This document shows, in pieces, positions 13,275 through 21,062 of a DNA stretch of 22,074 nucleotides (positions within the stretch are counted from its first letter, which is position 1; every line of letters starts with the position of its first letter). Source of the stretch: a virus. A model generated the notes under the pieces. That model did not search any database. It saw nothing but the letters and a program-made list of their open reading frames with translations, and was not told where the DNA came from. The DNA lies in IMG/VR virus record IMGVR_UViG_3300028837_001627, positions 1-22,074 of that record; one strand, given 5' to 3'. The position numbers and the translations under genes are program-made.

Positions 13275-14770
13275 TGAGCTTAGGAAATAGAGGATTTGTA
13301 GGGATTAAAAAAGAGGTCACTTGGAAAACAAGAGTAGATGGCGATAATGATGTTTATTTGCCATTCGTATCTGAGGGTTTAACCAGGGACATTGAAGATG
13401 TTATAAGTGCTATTCAAAGGGGAATACTCGATGAGCCAAAATCCTATCAAGGCGAAAAAGCCTTTGGGGGTCCTCTTGTGGTAGAAGTACATCCGTTAAG
13501 TATCGGACATATATTGAGAAGTGCTTTAGGCGCACCGTCTGATGGTGGAGTTGCAAGTTCTACCGAAACTAAAATATGTGATTGTGAAGCAGAATGGACT
13601 TCTCACACAAGCACGATAACCAGTAGAGATCCGACTGATAAAAAGAAAGGATTATATTCGGTTAAAATACAAGTACCTGCAGGCGTAACGGATGAGACCC
13701 TTTTAGGCTATTTTGATTTTCCTGCCGATATTGACATGCATGAAGTTACCGCTTTTAAATTCTGGATCAAAACAAGTATAGCATTAGTAAATGCAGCCGA
13801 TCTGGAATTTTTAGTTTCGGAAAGTGTGGCATGCGGAGGAGCCCCAAAGGTAATTAATGTTGGTACTTTGACAATAAACACCTGGACAGAAGTAACCATA
13901 ACAGCAACGGATATGGGATCTGGCGGGGGTTTAGATTGGGATGCGGTAAAATCATTAGGTCTTAAATTAGGTGCGGACTTAGCTGAATTTACTATTAGAA
14001 TTGATGATATAAGAATGGTGGTAGCCGGGAATGCTGATAAGGCCTATAAACATATATTTACTCCAATGCAGACTTTAGCTGAAGAGTTTGGCGGGGGTTC
14101 AAAAGATACTCCGTTATGGCCATACACTTTTGAAGTATTTAGAGATGAAGGCCAATCTTACCAATTCTTAGGTTGCGTAGTCAATACAATGGGTTTAAGT
14201 TTTTCTACTACCGACAAAATCCTAAAAGCTAATCTGGGAATTATCGCTGGGAATGCTGGTTATGTAGATAAAACTGGAAACGCACTCGAAGTCACCAGCC
14301 CATTTGTTTGGAAAGATGCAAAGATTTATTTAGGTGGAGTAACCGAGCCTACACATAGATATAATGACTTAGAAAGCTTTGCTTTAAATTGGGATAACAA
14401 ATGTATAGCAAAATATGCCTTAAATAACACGGCCACACCAAGAAAAATAATCAGGACCGGCTACAGGGAAATACCTATTAGCTTTACCGTAGACTTTACG
14501 GATAAGACTGAATACGACTATTTCCTCAGTGGTGAGGAACGACAGATGAGGATTCTGTTCACCGGTGCAAAAATTACCGGAGATGTTGCTGAAACACCAT
14601 TTAGCCTACAATTCGATATACCTAAACTTAGATATTTAGCTTGGCCTGTTGGTATGGGTGGACCTGGAAGAATGTCTGTTGCGGTTACCGGAAAGGCAAA
14701 GTTTGATTCCACTTATGCACTTTTAGTTACTTCAATTGACGATGAAGAGCATACAGAATATGCAGGTTAA
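13274..14770 (+). CDS. Major tail tube protein with inserted carbohydrate-binding-like domain
   Basis: The 498-residue protein builds the non-contractile tail tube. The N-terminus (GNRGFVGIKKEVTWKTRV, then YLPFVSEGLTRDIEDV) and the C-terminal part (IPISFTVDFTDKTEYDYFLS, LQFDIPKLRYLAWPVGMGGP) look like siphovirus tube proteins. Residues about 98-255 differ: CDCEAEWTSHTSTITSRDPT, KGLYSVKIQVPAG, AFKFWIKTS, LEFLVSES, NTWTEVTITATDMG and FTIRIDDIRMVVAG match the strand order of galactose-binding/CBM-like jelly rolls. The flanks (HILRSALGA and YKHIFTPMQ) would join directly without it. Ribosome binding site AAAGGAG. No sheath gene follows, supporting a siphovirus. Confidence 0.8.
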   Translation: MSLGNRGFVGIKKEVTWKTRVDGDNDVYLPFVSEGLTRDIEDVISAIQRGILDEPKSYQGEKAFGGPLVVEVHPLSIGHILRSALGAPSDGGVASSTETKICDCEAEWTSHTSTITSRDPTDKKKGLYSVKIQVPAGVTDETLLGYFDFPADIDMHEVTAFKFWIKTSIALVNAADLEFLVSESVACGGAPKVINVGTLTINTWTEVTITATDMGSGGGLDWDAVKSLGLKLGADLAEFTIRIDDIRMVVAGNADKAYKHIFTPMQTLAEEFGGGSKDTPLWPYTFEVFRDEGQSYQFLGCVVNTMGLSFSTTDKILKANLGIIAGNAGYVDKTGNALEVTSPFVWKDAKIYLGGVTEPTHRYNDLESFALNWDNKCIAKYALNNTATPRKIIRTGYREIPISFTVDFTDKTEYDYFLSGEERQMRILFTGAKITGDVAETPFSLQFDIPKLRYLAWPVGMGGPGRMSVAVTGKAKFDSTYALLVTSIDDEEHTEYAG

Positions 14771-14874
14771 GGTAATACCCTAAGGGGTAGGTTGAACTTT
14801 CGCTAATTTGCCTATATAGGGTCGTTTTTTGAGGGTATTCTAATAGAATTATCTAATAATAAGGAAGGAGTATT
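14771..14874 (+). promoter_or_regulatory. Structured intergenic region between tube and chaperone genes
   Basis: AATACCCT (14774-14781) can pair with AGGGTATT (14832-14839), closing a roughly 50-base loop that contains the palindrome CCTATATAGG (14811-14820) followed shortly by six T. It may be an attenuator that lowers transcription after the abundant tube gene, or an RNA that controls the next ribosome binding site. The spacing is long compared with the near-zero gaps elsewhere in the tail module. Confidence 0.4.
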
Positions 14875-15216
14875 ATGTCTAAAAATAAAAAAGTCAAAGA
14901 AGAAGAGGAAATCTTTACTTCCCCGGTTAAAATAGGGGATAAAGAGTATATAATCAAGCCTCTTTCTATGCTGGATATCAAGAAATTGAACATAGAAAAA
15001 AAGAAGTTAAAAAAAGACGATGATATTGCCGCTTATGATTATAGTTTTCATACCCTATTAACTGTAGTTAAAAAATGGAATCCGGAAGCAAAGGATCTGA
15101 CCGTAGATCAATTTGAAGAAATGATTGACGTTGATGATTTTGAGAGAGTGCAGGCAGCAATTGTGCAAATAGCCGGATTAAAAAAATATTTCAGGCCGGG
15201 GGATTCCGGGAAATAA
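14875..15216 (+). CDS. Tail assembly chaperone, G-like
   Basis: The 113-residue, strongly charged protein lies exactly between tail tube and tape measure, where lambda gpG/gpGT-type chaperones are found. It begins KVKEEEEIFTSPVKIGDKEY and has LSMLDIKKLNIEKKK and DQFEEMIDVDDFERVQAAIV, typical of tail chaperones that hold the tape measure during tube assembly. The ribosome binding site is AAGGAAGGAG. The stop is at 15214-15216. A downstream -1 frame open to 15374 begins within its last codons. Confidence 0.75.
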   Translation: MSKNKKVKEEEEIFTSPVKIGDKEYIIKPLSMLDIKKLNIEKKKLKKDDDIAAYDYSFHTLLTVVKKWNPEAKDLTVDQFEEMIDVDDFERVQAAIVQIAGLKKYFRPGDSGK

Positions 15217-15374
15217 CAAAAGTCTTATCTTTTGCCTATAATTATGGGTATAGAGATATCCTGGCAATCCCCCCTGATGATTTAGACTGGATAATGGAAG
15301 ATGCTCTTGAAATTTATGAGCTGAAAATGCTTTTTTACAGGGCATTTTTGGCTTTTATGGGGGTGAAAAAGTAG
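15198..15374 (+). CDS. Tail chaperone extension, GT-like, probably made by -1 frameshift
   Basis: From the run of five G at 15198-15202 the -1 frame is open to TAG 15372-15374 and reads GFREITKVLSFAYNYGYRDI, then LAIPPDDLDWIMEDALEIYE and LKMLFYRAFLAFMGVKK. It has no ATG near its beginning and ends two bases before the tape measure start. In many siphophages and in Mu the second chaperone is made by programmed frameshifting. Slippage on G-GGG-GAT (15198-15204) would give a fusion of about 166 residues. A separate start at ATA 15213 is the alternative. Confidence 0.65.
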   Translation, partial: GGFREITKVLSFAYNYGYRDILAIPPDDLDWIMEDALEIYELKMLFYRAFLAFMGVKK

Positions 15375-15375
15375 A

Positions 15376-17376
15376 TTGGCAGATATATGGGTTAATATTT
15401 TAGGTGACGGTTCAAAATTAAAAGGCGAATTAGATAAATCCAGTAAGAATGTTTCCAGTTTTTCTGAAAAAATAGGGAAAATTGGCAAGATCGCCACTGT
15501 TGCCGGAGCTGCGGTTACCGGGGTTTTTGCTGCTATCATATTAAAAACTGCACAAGCCGGTGATCAATTTGATAAAATGAGCCTGCGGACCGGGGTTGCA
15601 GTAGAGGATTTGTCGGCTCTGGCCTACGCTGCTGATATATCCGGTACAGATATTGGAACATTGGAAAAAGGTTTAAAGAGCCTGACCAAAGTAATGGATG
15701 ACGCTTCGATGGGAATTGGTGAAGGTATGGAGGCCTTTGAACTGTTAGATATTGCTGTTTTAGATAGCGAAGGAAATTTAAGAGGTACGGTTGATGTATT
15801 AAAAGAAGCAGCCCTCAAAATATCCGCAATAGAAAACCCTACCAAACAGGCAGCCCTTGCTATGGATCTATTCGGAGCAAGAGCAGGTCCGCAATTATTG
15901 CCTTTACTTAAAGCAGGTGAAGGCGGTATCGAAGATTTAATGAACCGGGCTAAAGAATTGGGTATAACCATGTCTACCGAAGCGGCCACTAAGGCAGCTG
16001 AATTTACCGATAGAATGACCGATTTAAAAGGATCTTTGGCTGGTGCAGGTAGGACCATTGGAGATACTTTAATACCGGCTGTTATTCCCTTAATAGAAAA
16101 AGTTACTGAAATAGTAGGAAAAGTTGTTGCCTGGACCAAGGAAAATCCTGAACTGGTTGCCACAATAACGAAGGTGGCTGCGGTGGTGGGGGTTGCTGCT
16201 GCGGTAGGTGGCCCAATCTTAATGCTTGTAGCTGCTTTTAGTGCAGTGGCTCCCGCGATAGCTTTAATAGGAACTATAGCGACTGGCCCAATCGGATTAC
16301 TTATCATAGCGGTTACTGCCATAATTGCAGTCTGGAAAAACTGGGATAAAATTGTAGAATTTGTATCGGGTTTTGTAGATAAAATAAAAGGTTATTTAGA
16401 AAACTTAAAAACTATGGCTATTCAAAAGGTAACTGAAATGATTGATTGGATAATAGAAAAATTTAAAGACCTGGCCAATTTGCCTAAAAAGATGATGGAC
16501 TGGGGAAAAAATGCCATTACTGGCTTCGCTGATGGAATTAAAGGTGCAACGTCAAAGGTAACAGATTCTATTAAAGGTGCAGCGAATAAAGTTAAAAATT
16601 TCTTCGGTTTTGAATCTCCACCGATAGAGGGTCCTCTTTCTGGATCTGATAAATGGATGCCCAATATGATGGTTATGTTTGGCAAAGGTATAACTGATAA
16701 TATCCCTAAAGTTATTATCCCGGTTGAAACATTATCAACTAACATTATGAGTATATTTGAAAATCTAAAGAATGATTTTAAATCTAACATTGTTGATCCT
16801 ATCGTGGGTTATCTTGAAAATCAGTTAACTTATGCAATTACCGGTCTTTTGGGTGGAGTAGAGGATTTTGAATGGAGTTGGAAAAGTTTTTGGGAAGGTC
16901 TAAAGAAAACATTAATAGATGCCGTAGCTGCCATGATCGCTAAATTAGTAGTATTGGCAACCTTTAAATGGTTATTTCCCTGGCTTGGGTTTGAAACAGG
17001 TGGCGGAGTAGGATATCAATTTGGTGGTGAAGTTAAAAAGTTTCAATCTGGTGGGATGGCTGATACTATACCAGCCAGATTAACGATCGGAGAATATGTT
17101 ATATCCAAACCAATGACCGATTTTATTAAGAGATTTAAGGCGATTCCCGGGAATTTAATAGCTGCAGTTGTTGGTGGATTTCCTACTCCTACCCCTGCTT
17201 TTGCTGGGGGTGGTGCAGTGGGAACTTCAAATATTACTTCCACCAGTTTTGGTGAAACTAAAATATATGTGGATATTCATGATAATAAAATATCTGATGA
17301 CGTAGATATTAAAAGATTGGCTATGACGGTAAGCGGGGAAATATTGAGAAAAATCAATCTTAAAAGGAGGCACTAA
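15376..17376 (+). CDS. Tail tape measure protein
   Basis: The 666-residue protein sets tail length and helps DNA entry. It starts at TTG 15376 after GGGGGTG and reads ADIWVNILGDGSKLKGELDK. There is a hydrophobic segment at about 35-55 and a long one at about 258-320 (VAAVVGVAAAVGGPILMLVA to LLIIAVTAIIAVW), as usual for tape measures. Alanine/glycine-rich helices and repeated lysine spacing fill the rest. The C-terminus GMADTIPARLTIGEYVIS is the familiar end motif of this family. At about 0.15 nm per residue the tail would be near 100 nm, an estimate only. It overlaps the tail-tip gene by one base. Confidence 0.92.
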   Translation: MADIWVNILGDGSKLKGELDKSSKNVSSFSEKIGKIGKIATVAGAAVTGVFAAIILKTAQAGDQFDKMSLRTGVAVEDLSALAYAADISGTDIGTLEKGLKSLTKVMDDASMGIGEGMEAFELLDIAVLDSEGNLRGTVDVLKEAALKISAIENPTKQAALAMDLFGARAGPQLLPLLKAGEGGIEDLMNRAKELGITMSTEAATKAAEFTDRMTDLKGSLAGAGRTIGDTLIPAVIPLIEKVTEIVGKVVAWTKENPELVATITKVAAVVGVAAAVGGPILMLVAAFSAVAPAIALIGTIATGPIGLLIIAVTAIIAVWKNWDKIVEFVSGFVDKIKGYLENLKTMAIQKVTEMIDWIIEKFKDLANLPKKMMDWGKNAITGFADGIKGATSKVTDSIKGAANKVKNFFGFESPPIEGPLSGSDKWMPNMMVMFGKGITDNIPKVIIPVETLSTNIMSIFENLKNDFKSNIVDPIVGYLENQLTYAITGLLGGVEDFEWSWKSFWEGLKKTLIDAVAAMIAKLVVLATFKWLFPWLGFETGGGVGYQFGGEVKKFQSGGMADTIPARLTIGEYVISKPMTDFIKRFKAIPGNLIAAVVGGFPTPTPAFAGGGAVGTSNITSTSFGETKIYVDIHDNKISDDVDIKRLAMTVSGEILRKINLKRRH

Positions 17377-20207
17377 TGGGGATAACAGTCAAAATCGGTG
17401 GTGTGGATCGGACTGAATATGTTGACGCAAGATCATTAAATATAATTAATGAGCTTACTAGCCGGGTCAATTCTGCTTCCTTTATTTTTATCTGCAATGA
17501 TATAGCCCTGGCTCCTGCCGCTGGCCAGGCGGTTTTAATCGAAGAAGGTACAACTAAATTATTTTCCGGAAGGGTCTTAACCAAAGAGGAAGATTTTTTA
17601 AATCCCAATCTCTTAAAATATCAGGTTGAATGTATTGACAATACTCGGGATCTTGATAAAAAATTGGTAATAGAAAGTTATATAGATACGTTGGCCGGGG
17701 ATATTATCAAAGATATTATTGATAAATATACTACCGGATTTACTTATGTCCATGTCAGCGATGGACCCACTATAACCAGGATAGCCTTTGATTATATTCA
17801 AATATCGGAGGCAATAACTAAAATAGCCGAAACTTGCGGTTACGAATGGTATGTGGATCATGATAAAGACATTTATTTCTTCCTAAAAACTGACTATCCG
17901 GCCTCTTTCCAGTTAGATGATGATCAGGCCCATTATCGGGATCTGATTATTAATACCGATATATCTCAGTTGAGAAACCGGGTTTATGTAAAAAGTGAAA
18001 AATATGAAACCCTGGATTTTACAGAATTATTTATGGGTGATGGGGAAACTGTAACCTGGACCTGCAAATATCAAGCGAATGCTTTACCAGCCCCCTCATT
18101 GACATTAAAAGGAGTAGCCAAAACCGTAGGCTGGTATGGGGTAGATAACCCTGATGATTATGATTTTATGTTAAATGCCACTACCAAAGTTTTGTCACTA
18201 GGGACTTCTCAATCTACCCCTGCCGATGGTGATGAAATAGTTATCACTTATGGGGCTGATGTGGCTATAATTATCAGGTGGGATGATCAGGATTCTATCG
18301 ATGCAGTTAAAGCTATTGAAGGTGGGGACGGTATATTTGAATATTGTATAACTGATAATAATATTGATACTAAAGAATGGGCTATCGATAGAGCTAAGGC
18401 TGATTTACTTCAAAATGCTGATCCGGTTATTGAGGGAACTTTTATAACTAATCAGAGCGATATTAGAAGTGGTCAGATTTTAACTTTAAATTCTACTAAA
18501 AGAAACATTAATCAAAATTTTTTAGTACAGAAAGTAGAATTAATTCGGGTTGATGTGATTACCGAATATCCTCATATTCCTTATAAACCGGCTGCTGAAG
18601 CGGTAATAGGATATAAACCGGCTGATGAGGCAGAAGAAGGATATAGAAGTGCTACTGGCAGTGAAATTATTTATTATATTTATCAAGTTACCATTGCCAC
18701 TAAATTAAAAGGGTTGGAAGATCTATTATTAGGATTGTTATATCGGGGCAGTGAAAGTTTAAAGCGGGATACCACTGCCCCCGATACCTCTACCGGGTTG
18801 GCTTTATCTACCGGGATGGGTTCAATTACTCAGGCCAGTTTAGCCTGGTTAAAAGCTACCTGGGATGCTAATACCGAAGATGATTTTTCTCACTATGAAT
18901 TAAAATATAAAAAGACTGCTTACTCTGATTTTGGTTATGTTACTACTACCAATATTACTTTTATCTGGACCGGATTAGAGCAGAATATAGAATATCAGGT
19001 TTATATTAGGGCAGTAGACATTTACGGAAATAGAAGTGCTTGGAGTGGAGTTCAAACTCAGGTTACCGCTACCGACAGCGATACCCCCGCTCAAGTATCC
19101 GGGGCAATAGCAAGCGCATTGTTGGCAGGAATTAAAGTTACCTGGGATAGATCAAGTGAAGATAATATTGCCGGTTATGCAGTGGAAAGACAGGAAAGTG
19201 ATGACGGAACAACCTGGACCGGAGAATGGACCGAAAGGGTTAGAACTGACGCTACCATGTGGCTGGATTTGCTATTAACCTATACCAAATATTATCGTTA
19301 TCGAATCAAAGCCTTTACTCAAACTGGAACAGAGGGGACTACCTCTACCCCTACCGCTGATAGTATTAAGCCTAATAAAGCGGGTACTAATGATATTGTG
19401 GCCGGTGCTATAACCGCTGATTTAATAGCGGCTAATTCTATTTACACTAATGCTATTCAGGCAGGGGCAGTTACGGCAAGTAGATTAAGTGCTTCTTATA
19501 TTGTAGTAGGTGGAGCAGCAGGGGATGTAAATAATGGTGTTACCACTATCAGTGGTGGGAAAATAACTGCAAATACTATTACTGTTACACAATTAAATTT
19601 TACTCCGGTCAAAAGCACTGATGTTATAGCAAGAATCAACGCTTCCGCAGAAGGAATTAGAATAGATGCAGATAATATTTATATTTCAGGGTTGACTACT
19701 TTTGCAGGCGGATATAATCCTACTGGTAAGATTGCTGTAGGTGGAGCAGCAGCAGATGTTAATGCTTATACAACAACAATTCACGGCGGAAAAATAACCA
19801 CTTATTCAATTGCTGCAAATAGAATTAATGTAGACAATTTAGCAAGTATTAAAGCCATTTTAGGAACGGTTCACGCCGGGACGATCTACGGAACGAGGAT
19901 CAGGGTAGGTGGCGGAGAGGATGAGGATATCTTATTCGAGGATAGCGGGATAAGATTTTATGATGTTAGTTCTAATCATTTGAGGATGTATAAATCTGGC
20001 TTGCAATATATAGATTTTTTTGTCGGTATCGGTGGAGTTGAAATATCATCTGATGGAGTTTTAGGGTTAAAATCTTTATTTGTTCATAACAATGGAACAA
20101 TCGAAATGCATAATTTTAGTAGTAACCCCGGTGGACAATCTGGTGGAATATGTATGGTTAATAATCAATTAAAATATTGGGATGGTGGAAATTGGGTCGA
20201 TGCGTAA
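17376..20207 (+). CDS. Tail-tip / baseplate hub protein with FN3 domains and receptor-binding-like C-terminus
   Basis: The 943-residue protein probably sits at the tail tip. Residues about 1-440 resemble the hub (gp27/Tal-like) fold, with IGGVDRTEYVDARSLNI and DIIKDIIDKYTTGFTY. A short tandem YKPAAEA/YKPADEA repeat lies near 405-425. Two fibronectin-III-like domains follow at about 466-565 (FSHYELKYKK, EYQVYIRAVDIYGNRSAWS) and 568-665 (YRYRIKAFTQTG). GTNDIVAGAITADLIAANSI near 669 is typical of lambda J-like central tip proteins. The C-terminal part has two copies of a VGGAAxDVN...GGKIT repeat, a domain ending GGICMVNNQLKYWDGGNWVD, and likely carries host recognition. Ribosome binding site AAGGAGG. 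Confidence 0.85.
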   Translation: MGITVKIGGVDRTEYVDARSLNIINELTSRVNSASFIFICNDIALAPAAGQAVLIEEGTTKLFSGRVLTKEEDFLNPNLLKYQVECIDNTRDLDKKLVIESYIDTLAGDIIKDIIDKYTTGFTYVHVSDGPTITRIAFDYIQISEAITKIAETCGYEWYVDHDKDIYFFLKTDYPASFQLDDDQAHYRDLIINTDISQLRNRVYVKSEKYETLDFTELFMGDGETVTWTCKYQANALPAPSLTLKGVAKTVGWYGVDNPDDYDFMLNATTKVLSLGTSQSTPADGDEIVITYGADVAIIIRWDDQDSIDAVKAIEGGDGIFEYCITDNNIDTKEWAIDRAKADLLQNADPVIEGTFITNQSDIRSGQILTLNSTKRNINQNFLVQKVELIRVDVITEYPHIPYKPAAEAVIGYKPADEAEEGYRSATGSEIIYYIYQVTIATKLKGLEDLLLGLLYRGSESLKRDTTAPDTSTGLALSTGMGSITQASLAWLKATWDANTEDDFSHYELKYKKTAYSDFGYVTTTNITFIWTGLEQNIEYQVYIRAVDIYGNRSAWSGVQTQVTATDSDTPAQVSGAIASALLAGIKVTWDRSSEDNIAGYAVERQESDDGTTWTGEWTERVRTDATMWLDLLLTYTKYYRYRIKAFTQTGTEGTTSTPTADSIKPNKAGTNDIVAGAITADLIAANSIYTNAIQAGAVTASRLSASYIVVGGAAGDVNNGVTTISGGKITANTITVTQLNFTPVKSTDVIARINASAEGIRIDADNIYISGLTTFAGGYNPTGKIAVGGAAADVNAYTTTIHGGKITTYSIAANRINVDNLASIKAILGTVHAGTIYGTRIRVGGGEDEDILFEDSGIRFYDVSSNHLRMYKSGLQYIDFFVGIGGVEISSDGVLGLKSLFVHNNGTIEMHNFSSNPGGQSGGICMVNNQLKYWDGGNWVDA

Positions 20208-20263
20208 TCATTATAATTGTAATATTTTATAAGATGATCTAGAATATAAAAGGGTGAAATTAT

Positions 20264-20776
20264 ATGAAAAAAATAATATTATGCTTATTGATGATATGCT
20301 TATTGACAGGTTGCGGTTCGGGTTTATACAATTTAAATAATTTTGTTTTACCCGATGATATTGAATTTCTTATAGTGATTGAAGAAATTTATACGCCAGA
20401 AAAAATCGGGAATTATATGCTGGAAAACTTTACTTATGAAGCACATAATTTTACAGCACAAAGTCCTTATGAATTATTTCTTTCTAAAAAGGGAGATTGT
20501 GATGAATTTGCAAAGTTTGGAGTATTTATTGCTGACTATCATGGCTATGAGACATATCAGATTGGATTAACTTTTAAAACAACTTCAATGACTCATTGGA
20601 TAGGAATATATGTAGAAGATAAATTATCATTTACAAATAACCGAATGTATTATTATGGATTCGATACATTTAGAGAAATAGTAGAATTCGGCACATCCCA
20701 GACAGGACACGAATGGACAAAATATACCATCTACGACTACGATATGAACATCGTAGAAACAGTATATAATAATTAA
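20264..20776 (+). CDS. Lipoprotein with transglutaminase-like cysteine peptidase domain
   Basis: The 170-residue protein has a short signal sequence (KKIILCLLMICLLTGC) with lipobox LLTGC, so Cys17 would be lipidated after cleavage and the protein anchored to the host membrane. The mature part contains SKKGDCDEFAKFGVFIADYH (Cys79), MTHWIGIYVE (His111) and SFTNNRMYYYG with a nearby Asn/Asp, the Cys-His-Asp/Asn order of transglutaminase-like domains. It may be a peptidase, a cell-wall or protein-modifying enzyme, or an inactive binder. The base composition is more AT-rich than the tail genes, and a terminator follows, so it looks like a separately acquired moron. A role in superinfection exclusion or surface change is inference. 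Confidence 0.7.
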   Translation: MKKIILCLLMICLLTGCGSGLYNLNNFVLPDDIEFLIVIEEIYTPEKIGNYMLENFTYEAHNFTAQSPYELFLSKKGDCDEFAKFGVFIADYHGYETYQIGLTFKTTSMTHWIGIYVEDKLSFTNNRMYYYGFDTFREIVEFGTSQTGHEWTKYTIYDYDMNIVETVYNN

Positions 20777-20818
20777 GTAACTAGTTTCTAAAATTAAATA
20801 AACCGAGAGCCCCATTTT

Positions 20819-20870
20819 AGAGAGCCAGATTTTAAAGGCCGAAAAAGCCTTTTAATCTGGCTTTTTTTGT
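20819..20870 (+). terminator. Strong intrinsic terminator after the lipoprotein gene
   Basis: AGCCAGATTTTAAAGGC (from 20823) pairs almost fully with GCCTTTTAATCTGGCT (to 20862) around a short A-rich loop, followed by seven T. GAGAGCCCC precedes it. Sequence and layout are close to the terminator at 5070-5126. Confidence 0.9.
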
Positions 20871-20891
20871 TAATTAAGAAAGGAGAATATT

Positions 20892-21062
20892 ATGGAAGAA
20901 CTGGCCAAAAAAATAGAACAGATACTTAACCAATTTTTTATCGAATGTCAGGGAAACAGATTAAACCAATTTGCCTGGGTTACTCTTGTAAAAACGATTT
21001 TAGATACAATCAGGAACCATAAACCTATTAAAAGTGAGGTGGAAAAAGATGTTAAAAAATAA
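20892..21062 (+). CDS. Small helical hypothetical protein, 56 residues
   Basis: ATG 20892 follows AAAGGAG and opens a 56-codon frame ending at TAA 21060-21062. The sequence (EELAKKIEQILNQFFIECQG, then RLNQFAWVTLVKTILDTIRN) is predicted to be two amphipathic helices with no membrane segment. It overlaps the next gene by 14 bases and lies directly after a terminator, so a new transcript should begin nearby, though I see no clear promoter. The function is unknown; a chaperone or partner for the adjacent fibre-like protein is possible. Confidence 0.55.
   Translation: MEELAKKIEQILNQFFIECQGNRLNQFAWVTLVKTILDTIRNHKPIKSEVEKDVKK

Noticed and set aside
15624-16322. A 232-codon minus-strand frame inside the tape measure gene
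   Set aside because: It is the antisense shadow of an alanine-rich, low-complexity coding region, with no ribosome binding site or recognisable domain. Other minus-strand frames in the window are of the same kind.
20212-20245. A promoter for the lipoprotein gene (TATAAT at 20212, or TTGTAA-N17-TAGAAT at 20217-20245)
   Set aside because: The first lacks a good -35; the second would start the transcript inside or next to the ribosome binding site. Too weak to annotate.
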